NCBI RefSeq assembly: GCF_018449675.1
Contig: NZ_JAAVUZ010000009.1
Span: 1-64,000 of the forward strand
DNA length: 64,000 bases
Source of the DNA: Glaciihabitans sp. dw_435
Lineage (GTDB): Bacteria; Actinomycetota; Actinomycetes; Actinomycetales; Microbacteriaceae
Direction: 5' to 3'
How positions within the stretch are numbered: the stretch's first letter is position 1; the number at the start of each line of letters is the position of its first letter. The notes under the pieces were generated by a model. That model saw only the letters and a list, made by a program, of their open reading frames with translations, was not told the origin of the DNA and did no database searches. The translations under genes and the position numbers were made by a program. Shown in pieces: positions 1 through 8,046 of the stretch.

Positions 1-35
1 CTCTGTTCAGGCGAGATCTCTTCAGGCAAGCTTCG

Positions 36-770
36 TTACAGCGAGATCGTTCGAGAGGGGTCGGCGACTGTTCGTCCGGCAACGTGCACGTCGCCGTCAG
101 ACCCGAGTCGGGTCAGCACGCGCGAGCCGCGTCCCTGGCGGATATCGAGGTCGCGCCCCAGCTGCGCGGTAAGCGCAACGGCGGCGGCGCCTGTCGCTTC
201 GTCCTCACCGATGCCCATGGCCGGCGCAAACATCCGCGATCGCATGATGCCCTCCGCCTCGTTCACCCACGCCCACGCGTAGTTCGATCCCGTTTCGAAG
301 TCGGATGATTCGAGCGCATCCACGTCTCCCGGTGTCGCGAGCGGATGCCAGGTGAATTCCGGAGCCCATGCTGCCCTGCCCGTGATCCACGTGAGGTCGC
401 CGTCGTACCGGACGCGCACGTCCCCGGCCTTCTCCGCGAGAACGTCGACGGGCGAGCCGCCGTTCGCAAGCCACCACGCGCACCCGACGCTGGGATGCCC
501 GGCGAATGGCAACTCACGAGCCGGAGTAAAGATACGGATGACAGCAGCACGCTCAGCCTCGCCACCGGCCGGGTCGGTGCGCTCCGAGACATCCCGCGCA
601 TCATCGGTCTGCTGGATGAACACGGTCTCGCTGAACCCGAGGGCCGTTGCTATTTGCTGCTCGCGTCCCTCGGTGGCGGGCGAACTGCGCACCAGGCCGA
701 GCTCGTTGCCGAACTCTCCGGCGTCGTTGGTGAAAACGCGTACGACGTCCACGATCAGTGCATCACTCAT
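36..770 (-). CDS. PhzF-family isomerase/epimerase-like protein
   Basis: 244 aa. It belongs to the PhzF (diaminopimelate-epimerase fold) family, whose members isomerise or epimerise small metabolites; the substrate here is unknown. The family catalytic residues are visible: Glu48 in the FSET motif, His92 in the GHPS motif and the Asp of GEDEATG near residue 200, matching E45/H74/D208 of phenazine PhzF. The start is the ATG at 770; an open frame continues upstream but the family N-terminus begins here. It lies 89 bases downstream of the peptide ABC transporter operon on the same strand, so it may be co-transcribed, which would hint at an amino-acid or peptide-derived substrate. That link is inference. 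Confidence 0.85.
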   Translation of the reverse strand: MSDALIVDVVRVFTNDAGEFGNELGLVRSSPATEGREQQIATALGFSETVFIQQTDDARDVSERTDPAGGEAERAAVIRIFTPARELPFAGHPSVGCAWWLANGGSPVDVLAEKAGDVRVRYDGDLTWITGRAAWAPEFTWHPLATPGDVDALESSDFETGSNYAWAWVNEAEGIMRSRMFAPAMGIGEDEATGAAAVALTAQLGRDLDIRQGRGSRVLTRLGSDGDVHVAGRTVADPSRTISL

Positions 771-859
771 GTATCGAGTGTGCCGCGGCCGGGTCGCGCG
801 CGCACCATGCCAATTTCGCACGGGTGGACGGCGCGGCGCGAGCCCCGCGGCGCAACGAA

Positions 860-1753
860 CTACGCGGCGAGCTCGCGATCGATGGCCTCGGGGATGACCT
901 GAGTCCACGCGGCGCGGTGCTCCTCGAGCGGCGCGAGCGGCAGGCGGCCCGCGCCATCGGGGATCGGGATCGCGGCCAGCAGCGCCTGCGTGTACGGGTG
1001 GATCGGGTTCTGCCAGACGGTCTCCGTGTGACCGGACTCGACGATGCGGCCCTGGTACATCACCAGGGTGCGGTCGGCGATGCGGCGCACCACGGAGAGG
1101 TCGTGCGAGATGAAGAGCATTCCCGCGCCGGCTTCGAGGCTGAGGCTGCGCATTAGGGCGGCGACCGCGGTCTGGGTCGACGCATCGAGCGCGGAAATCG
1201 GCTCATCCGCGACCAGCATGTGCGGACGGGCCGCGAGCGCTCGCGCGATCGCGATGCGCTGCTTCTGCCCGCCAGAGAATTCGTGCGGGTAACGACGCCC
1301 GGCATCGGCCGCGAGACCCACGCGCTCAAGCCAGTCGGCCGCGCTCGAGGACGCATCCCCGCGGGCCACGGCCGTGCGGATTCCGTCGTTGATCTGATCG
1401 GCGACGCGGCGGCGGGGGTTCAGCGACGAGTTGGGGTCCTGGAACACCATCTGGATGCCGGTCGACTGCACTCCACGCCGGCGCAGGCCAAGGAACGGCA
1501 CGTCGGCCCCATCGAGGTGCACGGTTCCGCCCGAACGCTTCTCGATTCCGACGACGGCGCGCGCGAAGCTCGACTTTCCGCACCCACTCTCGCCCACGAG
1601 CGCAACGACCTCACCGGGCGCGATGGACACAGACACGCCATCGACGGCGCGCACCGGCGGGTGCCCGCGGTAGTCGACGGTGACATCGACGGCGGTGAGC
1701 ACGTCGCGCACTCCAGACAGGGTGCCGGCTGCGGCAGGTGTTACATCAGACAT
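860..1753 (-). CDS. Peptide-type ABC transporter ATP-binding protein (DppF/OppF-like)
   Basis: 297 aa cytoplasmic ATPase that powers import through the two permeases upstream. Visible motifs: Walker A GESGCGKS (about residues 54-61), signature FSGGQKQR, Walker B MLVADEP, and switch His in ISHDLS; the C-terminal part has the oligopeptide-transporter HPYTQALL motif. The ATG at 1753 overlaps the end of the preceding ATPase gene by 8 bases, indicating translational coupling. Last gene of the five-gene transporter operon. Substrate is not deducible beyond the peptide/nickel/opine class. Confidence 0.92.
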   Translation of the reverse strand: MSDVTPAAAGTLSGVRDVLTAVDVTVDYRGHPPVRAVDGVSVSIAPGEVVALVGESGCGKSSFARAVVGIEKRSGGTVHLDGADVPFLGLRRRGVQSTGIQMVFQDPNSSLNPRRRVADQINDGIRTAVARGDASSSAADWLERVGLAADAGRRYPHEFSGGQKQRIAIARALAARPHMLVADEPISALDASTQTAVAALMRSLSLEAGAGMLFISHDLSVVRRIADRTLVMYQGRIVESGHTETVWQNPIHPYTQALLAAIPIPDGAGRLPLAPLEEHRAAWTQVIPEAIDRELAA

Positions 1754-2852
1754 GGGTGCGCTCCTCGTCCGGGCCATCGGAGATGTCCAGAGTGGCGGAT
1801 GACTCGGCGCGGTGTGATCCCGGCCGTGAGGGGAAACCGGCTACATCGGGCAGGTCCGCCTGACCCGGCAGCACGGATGAGCCGATGGGGAGGTCGGCGT
1901 CGCTGAGGGAGGGCGGGGTGCCGTCGCCCGGGGCATCCGGAAGTTCCGAGCGATCCGGAAAGTCAGTGTCATCCAGACGTTCCGCGTCATCCGGAAGTTC
2001 CGCCGCTGCCGCCAGTTGCTGCGCCAGCGTGTCGGCGTCCTCTTCGACCGTCGAACCGGGAAGCGCGGCCAGCAGCGCGCGGGTGTACTCGTGCTCGGGC
2101 GCCGTGAAGATGCGCTGGCGCGGCCCCGACTCGACGATGCGTCCTGCCTTCATGATGGTGACCTCGTCAGCGACGGCGCTCATGACACCGAGGTCGTGGG
2201 TGACGAGCAGCACCGTGAGGTTGGTCTCGTCGACGAGCTCGCGCAGCAGCTGGAGCACGCCTGCCTGCACGGTCACGTCGAGCGCGGTGGTGGGTTCGTC
2301 GGCGAGCAGCACTTCGGGGTCGCAGGCGAGGGCGACCGCGATGGCGATGCGCTGGCGCTGTCCGCCGGAGAACTGGTGGGGGTACCGCTTCAGGGCACCC
2401 TCGGGGTTCGGAACGCGCACGCGGGTGAGCAACTCGACGGCGCGGGCGGTCGCGTCGCGCTTGTTGAGCCCGAGGTGATGGCGCACGTGGTCGGTGAGCT
2501 GCTGCCCGATGGACAGCTGCGGGTGGAGGCTCGTCGACGGGTCCTGGAAGACCATTGCGATGCGGCGGCCACGGATGGCTCCCATCACGCGCTTGGAGGC
2601 CCCGACGATCTCGGTGGGGTCACCGAGGGTGGTGTCGCGGGGCGCGAGACGGATGCTTCCGGTGAGCTGCGCGCGCTCGGGCAGCAGGTTCAGTACGGCG
2701 AGGGCCGTCATCGTCTTGCCCGAGCCGGACTCGCCGGCGAGGCCGTGGATGCGTCCGCGCTCGAGGGTGATATCGATTCCGCTGACGATCTCGCGCTGGC
2801 CTGAACTCGTCGCGACGGAGATCGTCAGGTTCTCGATGGTGAGGCTGTTCAC
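1746..2852 (-). CDS. Peptide-type ABC transporter ATP-binding protein (DppD/OppD-like) with repetitive acidic tail
   Basis: 368 aa. The first ATPase of the pair: Walker A GESGSGKT (about residues 40-47), signature FSGGQRQR, Walker B VLLADEP and switch His in VTHDLG, followed by the EYTRALL oligopeptide motif. I choose the GTG at 2852 because it forms a GTGA overlap with the upstream permease stop; the open frame running further upstream is a shadow of the permease. After the ATPase core comes an unusual tail of about 100 residues rich in Asp, Pro, Leu and Ser, encoded partly by tandem 18-base repeats (1929-2000), ending DEERTHV. Family members normally end near residue 270-330. Confidence 0.92.
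   Translation of the reverse strand: MNSLTIENLTISVATSSGQREIVSGIDITLERGRIHGLAGESGSGKTMTALAVLNLLPERAQLTGSIRLAPRDTTLGDPTEIVGASKRVMGAIRGRRIAMVFQDPSTSLHPQLSIGQQLTDHVRHHLGLNKRDATARAVELLTRVRVPNPEGALKRYPHQFSGGQRQRIAIAVALACDPEVLLADEPTTALDVTVQAGVLQLLRELVDETNLTVLLVTHDLGVMSAVADEVTIMKAGRIVESGPRQRIFTAPEHEYTRALLAALPGSTVEEDADTLAQQLAAAAELPDDAERLDDTDFPDRSELPDAPGDGTPPSLSDADLPIGSSVLPGQADLPDVAGFPSRPGSHRAESSATLDISDGPDEERTHV
1929..2000 (-). repeat. Four tandem 18-base repeats inside the ATPase tail
   Basis: Four degenerate copies of an 18-base unit encode hexapeptides such as ELPDDA, DFPDRS and ELPDAP in the acidic tail of the DppD-like ATPase. The first and fourth copies are nearly identical over CATCCGGAAGTTCCG and lie exactly 54 bases apart. 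Further looser copies (ADLPDVAGFP) follow nearer the stop. Confidence 0.75.
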
Positions 2853-3718
2853 AGTGTCGGCCCTCCGCCGCGGAGCGTCGCGGATTTCGGGTCGAGGGCA
2901 TCGCGCAGGGCATCGCCGACGAAGTTGAAGGCCACGACCACGGTCAGGATCGCGAGCCCGGGGAAGACACCGAGCCACCACTGGTCGAAGTTGCCGATTG
3001 CGTCGGAGACCATCGAACCCCACTCGGCGGTCGGCGGCTTGGCGCCGAGTCCGAGGAACGACAGGCCCGAGAGCAGCAGGATCGCGGTACCGATGTCGAG
3101 GCTCGCGAGCACGAGGATCGGGCCGATGATGTTCGGCGCGATGTCCCGCCACAGCGACCGCCACGGCGAGAAGCCGAGCAACCGGCCCGAGACCACGTAG
3201 TTCGACGACCGCAACCCGAGCACGAGGCCACGGGTGAGGCGCGCGTAGGACGGCCATGACACGATCAGTGCCGCGTACACAGCGTTGAGGAGGGATGCCC
3301 CGAGCGCCGCGGCAATCACCATGGCGAGGATGACCGTGGGGAACGCCATCACCAGGTCGGTGATGCGCATGATCGTTTCGTCCACCCAGCGCCCGAAGAA
3401 CCCGGCGATGGAACCGAGAATCGTGCCGATGAGAACCGAGAGCACCACGAGCAGCAGGGCGAGCGGGATCGTCACGCCCGCGCCGGAGATCAGGCGCGAG
3501 AAGACGTCCCGGCCGAGGCTGTCCGTCCCGAGGATCGTGTCGCCGCCGGGCGCCTGCAGGCGCGGGAGGTCCTGGGCGAGCGGATCGTGCGGGGCGATCA
3601 CCGGCGCGAGGAACGCGACGACGATCCAGGCGAGCGCGATCACGGCGCCGATGATGCCGAGCGGCGCGCCCCATGCACCGAGATGAATCCTCGGGCGCTT
3701 GATGCGGGTGTTCATCAT
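2849..3718 (-). CDS. Peptide-type ABC transporter permease (DppC/OppC-like)
   Basis: 289 aa inner-membrane permease. It has an N-terminal membrane segment (about residues 15-38), then a periplasmic stretch with DPLAQDLPR and GTDSLGRDVFSR, typical of DppC, then about five further membrane helices; the cytoplasmic coupling loop with the EAA-like motif is around RSSNYVVSGRLLGFSPWRS. The ATG at 3718 forms an ATGA overlap with the DppB-type permease stop. Its own TGA overlaps the GTG of the next ATPase. Confidence 0.93.
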   Translation of the reverse strand: MMNTRIKRPRIHLGAWGAPLGIIGAVIALAWIVVAFLAPVIAPHDPLAQDLPRLQAPGGDTILGTDSLGRDVFSRLISGAGVTIPLALLLVVLSVLIGTILGSIAGFFGRWVDETIMRITDLVMAFPTVILAMVIAAALGASLLNAVYAALIVSWPSYARLTRGLVLGLRSSNYVVSGRLLGFSPWRSLWRDIAPNIIGPILVLASLDIGTAILLLSGLSFLGLGAKPPTAEWGSMVSDAIGNFDQWWLGVFPGLAILTVVVAFNFVGDALRDALDPKSATLRGGGPTL

Positions 3719-4773
3719 GCGAGTCTCACTCTCGGGTCGACAACGCTGTAGAGCAGGTCGACGATGAGGTTCGTGCCGAGGTAGATGATGCCGATCACCA
3801 GACCGACGCCCATGATTCCCGGCAGGTCAAGGTTGGAGGCCGCCTTGAACGCGTAGCTTCCGAGCCCCGGCCACGAGAAGACCGATTCGACGAGCACGGT
3901 TCCTGACAGGAGGCTTCCGAAGGCGAGTCCGACGATGGTGAGCACCGGGATGCTCGCGCCGCGGAGCACATAGCTCCACACGACCGTGCGGCCCGGCAGG
4001 CCCTTCGCGCGGGCGGCCCGCACGTAGTCCATGTCGAGAATCTCGAGAACGGCGGTGCGCACGAACCGCGTCAGTAGGCCGACCGTGTAGAGCGTGAGCA
4101 CGAGCACCGGAAGGAAGAGGTGTGCGCTGGCGTCGAGGAAGACGTCCCACTGGCCGGCGAGCAGAGCGTCAACCGTGGTCATGCCGGTGACGGTGGGCGG
4201 CGCGGCGTAGATGGCCGACAGGCGTCCCGATCCGGGCGCGATGTGCAGCTTGAAGAAGAAGACGTAGTAGAGCACGAGCGCCAGCCAGAAGGTCGGAACG
4301 CTGAGCCCGAGCAGGGACACCACCCGCAGAACGTGGTCGGTGACCTTGCCGCGACGGTACGCCGCGAGAGTTCCGAGAACCACGCCGATGATGACGCTGA
4401 GAACGATCGCGCCGATGGCGATCTCGAGAGTGGCGGGAACCGCTACCTGCAAATCCTCAAGCACGGGATGATGCGTGGTTGGCGATTCACCGAGGTCCCC
4501 GTGCACCAGGTTGCCGAGGTAGGTGAAGTACTGCACAACGAGGGGCTGGTCGACTCCGTAGTGGGCGCGGAAGCTCGCCACGATGGCGGGATCCTCCGCC
4601 GCGTGCTGTCCGAGCGCCGCCGCCACCGGATCACCGGGAACGAGGTTCGTCAGGGTAAACGTCACCAGGGTGACTCCCACCACCAACAGCAGCGACGTCA
4701 GGATTCGCTGGATGAGGTAGCGGGCAAAGGGGTGGCCGGTGCGGCCCGCACGCGTTGCGCGTGCGGGCCTCAC
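3715..4773 (-). CDS. Peptide-type ABC transporter permease (DppB/OppB-like)
   Basis: 352 aa inner-membrane permease, with the typical first helix ending TNLVPGDPV and LGQ, and the conserved RAARAKGLP coupling loop near residue 230. The start is uncertain. No ATG, GTG or TTG lies in frame close to the conserved RYLIQRIL segment, so the GTG at 4773, 7 bases after the binding-protein stop, is the best choice. The next usable start upstream would overlap the binding-protein gene by 56 bases. A strong hairpin (4743-4769) then falls inside codons 2-11. No clear Shine-Dalgarno sequence is seen, consistent with translational coupling. Confidence 0.88.
   Translation of the reverse strand: MRPARATRAGRTGHPFARYLIQRILTSLLLVVGVTLVTFTLTNLVPGDPVAAALGQHAAEDPAIVASFRAHYGVDQPLVVQYFTYLGNLVHGDLGESPTTHHPVLEDLQVAVPATLEIAIGAIVLSVIIGVVLGTLAAYRRGKVTDHVLRVVSLLGLSVPTFWLALVLYYVFFFKLHIAPGSGRLSAIYAAPPTVTGMTTVDALLAGQWDVFLDASAHLFLPVLVLTLYTVGLLTRFVRTAVLEILDMDYVRAARAKGLPGRTVVWSYVLRGASIPVLTIVGLAFGSLLSGTVLVESVFSWPGLGSYAFKAASNLDLPGIMGVGLVIGIIYLGTNLIVDLLYSVVDPRVRLA
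4743..4769 (-). other. Perfect 12-bp hairpin at the binding protein/permease junction
   Basis: Arms GGCCCGCACGCG and CGCGTGCGGGCC flank a 3-base loop. It lies 12 bases past the stop of the solute-binding-protein gene and within the first codons of the permease. There is no T-tract, so it is not a classical terminator. Hairpins here in binding-protein operons usually protect the upstream mRNA or damp downstream expression; that role is inferred. Confidence 0.75.
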
Positions 4774-4780
4774 CAGAGTG

Positions 4781-6361
4781 TTATTTGGAGCCAAGAGCCG
4801 CGATGTCGATCGTCCACACTGCGTTGTACTCAACACCGGTCACGGACGAAGCCGAGGCGATATTGTTGGCAGGCTGCACCAGCGGGATGAACGGGCCGGT
4901 CGCATTGAGCGCCTTCTGGTACGTCGTGAACTGCGTGGCGCGCTCGTCGTTCGAGCCACCGGCGCGGGCTGCCGTTGCGGCAGCCGTCACGGTCGCATCC
5001 GATCCCTCGGGCCAGCCGGCACGAAGACCGACAACGCCACCGGGAGCGAACTCGAGGTAGTTGCTCGGGTCCGGGAAGTCCGGGCCCCAGTACCAGAGGC
5101 CGAGGGCCTCCTTGCCGTCGCGGTACGCGGCGAACTCGGTCGCGACCGGCGCGGGCGCGAGATCAACCGTGATGCCCGCATCCTTGAGCTGCGACTGAAT
5201 GCGCTGCGCGAGAACGGTGAACTCAACTCCATTGAGCGAGATGTCGCTCGGGAAGCTCAGCGTGACCTTCTCGCCCTTGTATCCGCTGGCCGCGAGGTCA
5301 GCGGCAGCGCCGGTCTTGTCGTACGTCGTCTTGTCAGCAGAGCCGAGGGCTCCGAGGAACATGGACGGCACGATTCCGTTGGCCTGGGCTGCGCCCTTGC
5401 CCGCGAGGGAGACGAGGTCGTCGTAGTTGATCGACTTCTTGACGGCGGAAACGAAGTCCGGGTTGCTCGTGATCGTGGAGACCTTGGAGTTCTGGTTCAG
5501 CAGCAGGAAGATCACGTTGGCCGACGGCGTCGAGGCGACGGTGATGCCGGATCCGAGACCAGAAGCCTGGTCACCCGAGAGGTCGAGGGCGACCTGCGAG
5601 TCACCGCCCTCGATGTTGATCTTCTGCGTCGCGCTTTCGACGTTGCGCAGCACCACACGGCTGTAGGTCGGCTTGTCGTCGCCCGAGTACTTCGGGTTCG
5701 TGGTCAGCACAACCTGCGAGGTGAGGTCCAGCGTGTCGAGAACGTACGGGCCGGAGCCCGCGGAGTTCGCGTTGAGGTACGCCTCTGCGGAGTCCTTCTC
5801 ATCCGTCGTTCCACCGTTGGCGATGACGACCTTGGAGTTCAGGATCGACAGCGACGGGTTCGGAAGGATGAAGGGCAGTGCGGGGTTCGACGTCGCGCTG
5901 GTCAGGATGACGGTCTTGTCGTCCTTCTTCGTGACGGTCACGCCACTGAGCAGGAACGACGGGTTGCCCTTCATACCGATGACGCGGTTGAGCGAGAACA
6001 CGACGTCATCCGCGGTGACCGGGCTGCCATCGGAGAAGACGTGGCCGTCGCCGAGAGTGACGGTGAAGGTCTTCGAGTCAGCGGATGCCTCGACCGTCGC
6101 CAGTCCGGGAACCGTCTTGGAGACATCGGAACCGGAGAACGTCAGGAGGGTCTCGTAGAGAGCTTTGTCGACAATGGCGCCGGTGGGCTCGTACTGGCGG
6201 CTCGGGTCGGCGGTCTTCAGGTCGAAGACCCGGTCGATCACGATGGTGGACGATTTCGTTGAACTCGAGCTCGAGCCGGCGCTGCAGCCGGTGACGAGAA
6301 GCGCAACTGTCACTGCCGCTGCGCCAATGGCGAATGCGGTGCGACTGCGGTGTGAAACCAC
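4781..6361 (-). CDS. Extracellular solute-binding protein, family 5 (peptide-type lipoprotein)
   Basis: 526 aa lipoprotein that captures the substrate outside the membrane for the ABC transporter. A signal peptide ends in lipobox LVTGC with Cys26 as the lipidation site, followed by a Ser-rich linker. Family-5 hallmarks are present (PSRQYEPTGAIVDKALYETL, SDGSPVTADDVVFSLNR). The GTG at 6361 is supported by GGAGG six bases upstream. First gene of the operon leading to the two permeases and two ATPases. Divergent to an Lrp/AsnC regulator 171 bases away, which probably controls it. Substrate could be peptides, opines or other; unknown. Confidence 0.93.
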   Translation of the reverse strand: MVSHRSRTAFAIGAAAVTVALLVTGCSAGSSSSSTKSSTIVIDRVFDLKTADPSRQYEPTGAIVDKALYETLLTFSGSDVSKTVPGLATVEASADSKTFTVTLGDGHVFSDGSPVTADDVVFSLNRVIGMKGNPSFLLSGVTVTKKDDKTVILTSATSNPALPFILPNPSLSILNSKVVIANGGTTDEKDSAEAYLNANSAGSGPYVLDTLDLTSQVVLTTNPKYSGDDKPTYSRVVLRNVESATQKINIEGGDSQVALDLSGDQASGLGSGITVASTPSANVIFLLLNQNSKVSTITSNPDFVSAVKKSINYDDLVSLAGKGAAQANGIVPSMFLGALGSADKTTYDKTGAAADLAASGYKGEKVTLSFPSDISLNGVEFTVLAQRIQSQLKDAGITVDLAPAPVATEFAAYRDGKEALGLWYWGPDFPDPSNYLEFAPGGVVGLRAGWPEGSDATVTAAATAARAGGSNDERATQFTTYQKALNATGPFIPLVQPANNIASASSVTGVEYNAVWTIDIAALGSK

Positions 6362-6450
6362 GGGGTGCCTCCGTAGGTATGCGCTGGCAGGACCAGCAGG
6401 GAAAGGGAACCGGCCCGCGATGGGGGCACTGCTGGACGGTGTGTGGAAAC

Positions 6451-6461
6451 ATTGTCACAAT
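6451..6461. promoter_or_regulatory. Candidate operator ATTGTCACAAT
   Basis: A perfect 5-1-5 palindrome in the 171-base divergent region between the solute-binding-protein gene and the Lrp/AsnC regulator gene. It is a reasonable site for that regulator; no second copy was noted, so the assignment is tentative. Confidence 0.4.
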
Positions 6462-6532
6462 CACTGCATTTTGTCGAATAGAGTTCCAATGACTTAGACA
6501 GATCCAACTAGTCAACCTCATGGGGGAAAACA

Positions 6533-7123
6533 ATGTTGAACGCGGGACAGACAGACACCGACATTCTTGGACAAAAAGGTTCCGCACTCGACGAAACGAA
6601 CCTCCGCATCCTCAGCGTGCTGCGTGATAACGGCAGAATTTCCATGGCAGCTCTCGCCGAGCGCGTCAACATCTCCCGGGCCAGCGCCTACAACCGCGTC
6701 GAGCAGATGACAGCGACCGGGGTCATCACCGGATTCTCGGCCACCATCGACCCCCGCCTGGTCGGTCTCGACATCAGTGCCCTCGTCTTCGTGACGGTGC
6801 ACCCCCAGAGCTGGCATCGCTTCCGGGAAGGCATTCTCCAGATGCCGGATGTCGAGTACTGCTCCATCACCACGGGTGAGCACGACGCGATGCTGCTGAT
6901 CCGCGCGGTGGACATCACCGGCGTCCACGACTTCGTCACCGGGGTCGTCTCCATCCGCCCCGAGGTCAAGTCGGTCGTCAGCGTCGTCGTTCTCGACGAG
7001 ATCGTGCGCAGGTCGTTCCTCTTGCCTACCGACATCCCGGTGCGCGAGAGCGAGACGAATGGCCTCGGAATGACCCGCTTCACCCGGGTTGCCGAGGGCC
7101 GCGGCGAGATGGCACGCGGCTAG
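6533..7123 (+). CDS. Lrp/AsnC-family transcriptional regulator
   Basis: 196 aa. An N-terminal winged-type HTH (about residues 18-75: LDETNLRILSVLRDNGRIS then RASAYNRVEQM as recognition helix) is followed by a C-terminal RAM/effector domain. Lrp-family proteins sense amino acids and bind DNA as multimers. The ATG at 6533 follows a G/A-rich ribosome-binding stretch (GGGGGAAAA). It is divergent to the peptide ABC operon, the usual arrangement for a local regulator of transport. The last 25 residues extend beyond the usual family end. Confidence 0.9.
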   Translation: MLNAGQTDTDILGQKGSALDETNLRILSVLRDNGRISMAALAERVNISRASAYNRVEQMTATGVITGFSATIDPRLVGLDISALVFVTVHPQSWHRFREGILQMPDVEYCSITTGEHDAMLLIRAVDITGVHDFVTGVVSIRPEVKSVVSVVVLDEIVRRSFLLPTDIPVRESETNGLGMTRFTRVAEGRGEMARG

Positions 7124-7167
7124 TCGCACTACCCCTGGGTCTTAGCCGCCGGCGTGGGTCTACCGCA

Positions 7168-7704
7168 CTACCTCTTCTTGGCCGCCGAGATCGGCCCGCG
7201 CGCCTGCGCCCAGCTTGATCCGCCCGCGAGGTGCTCGAGCCCGCTGAAGTGATCGAACACGATGTTCGTCTGGGTGGATGCCACGGAGCTGTCCATGCTC
7301 AGTTGCTGCGCCACGAAGTCCCGCAGCTGCTGCGTGCTGCTGCAGGCCACGTGGATAAGAAAGTCATCGGCCCCTCCGAGGAAGAACACGTTCAGCACAT
7401 TCGGCAGCGTGATGACCCGCTCGGCGTAGGTGTCGATGTCGCCACGAGCCTGCGCCCGCAGCCGCACGGTAACGATCGCCTCGACCGACAGCCCCAGCGC
7501 CTTCCAGTCCGGGTGCGCGTGGTACGACCTGATCACGCCGCGCTCCTGCAGCGCGCGCACGCGCATCAGACAGGTGGATGGCGCGAGCCCGACCCGTTCC
7601 GCGAGCTCCTTGTTCGACAGCCGCGCGTCGGTGCACAACTCCCAGACGATGCGCTCGTCGATCTCGTCAATGTCGGGGGTGCCGTTGTCGCTGATGCTGC
7701 TCAT
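7168..7704 (-). CDS. Lrp/AsnC-family regulator divergent to alanine dehydrogenase
   Basis: 178 aa. N-terminal HTH (IDERIVWELCTDARLSNKELAERVGLAPSTC), then the RAM domain (VFFLGGADDFLIHV). By position it is the likely amino-acid-responsive regulator of ald, as AldR is in mycobacteria (established for that family; inferred here). The ATG at 7704 is preceded by GAGGT at good spacing. A longer frame opens upstream through a Pro/Arg-rich repetitive stretch (7774-7839), but that lacks family similarity and I exclude it. The basic tail AAKKR closes the protein. Confidence 0.9.
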   Translation of the reverse strand: MSSISDNGTPDIDEIDERIVWELCTDARLSNKELAERVGLAPSTCLMRVRALQERGVIRSYHAHPDWKALGLSVEAIVTVRLRAQARGDIDTYAERVITLPNVLNVFFLGGADDFLIHVACSSTQQLRDFVAQQLSMDSSVASTQTNIVFDHFSGLEHLAGGSSWAQARGPISAAKKR

Positions 7705-7773
7705 GGGATGACCTCGTGCTGGGTTGTGTGGACGGGATTCGGGGCGGTGGGGACGTGGCGCGGGCCGTGGCGG

Positions 7774-7839
7774 CGGGTCGTGGGGCAGACAGCGCGGGCG
7801 GGGCGCCGGGTCGTGGGGCAGATAGTGCGGGCGGGGCGG
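7774..7839. repeat. Two tandem 33-base repeats in the ald-side regulator leader
   Basis: Two near-identical 33-base copies beginning CGGGTCGTGGGGCAGA (at 7774 and 7807), with a partial degenerate copy before them. They lie between the Lrp regulator start and ald. The period is a multiple of three, so reading frames stay open through it, which explains the spurious N-terminal extension of the regulator. Confidence 0.7.
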
Positions 7840-7866
7840 CGGCGAGGCGATAGCGGGCCGCAATAG

Positions 7867-7885
7867 CACCGAAGGGAATTCGGTG
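7867..7885. promoter_or_regulatory. Inverted repeat CACCGAAGGGAATTCGGTG
   Basis: Perfect 7-bp arms around a 5-base centre, in the divergent region between the Lrp regulator and ald. It could be a regulator binding site or a leader hairpin of the regulator mRNA: an exact minus-strand TATAAT sits at 7945-7950, upstream of it in that direction. Confidence 0.4.
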
Positions 7886-8046
7886 TTTCCGAGGGGCTGC
7901 CCGCTGACTCCGACTTTTCATAAAACTTCTGCGCCAGTTGCCAAATTATATTCGACGTTAATGCCAGCGAAACAAATATCCGGAAGGCTTGACCACGAAG
8001 CACGCAGAGTCGCGCGCCCCGAAGCCATCCACACAAGGAGAAACCC

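Noticed and set aside
1746-3674. 642-residue open frame as one protein
   Set aside because: Its first 270 residues are Arg/Pro-rich shadow of the DppC permease; the true ATPase starts at GTG 2852.
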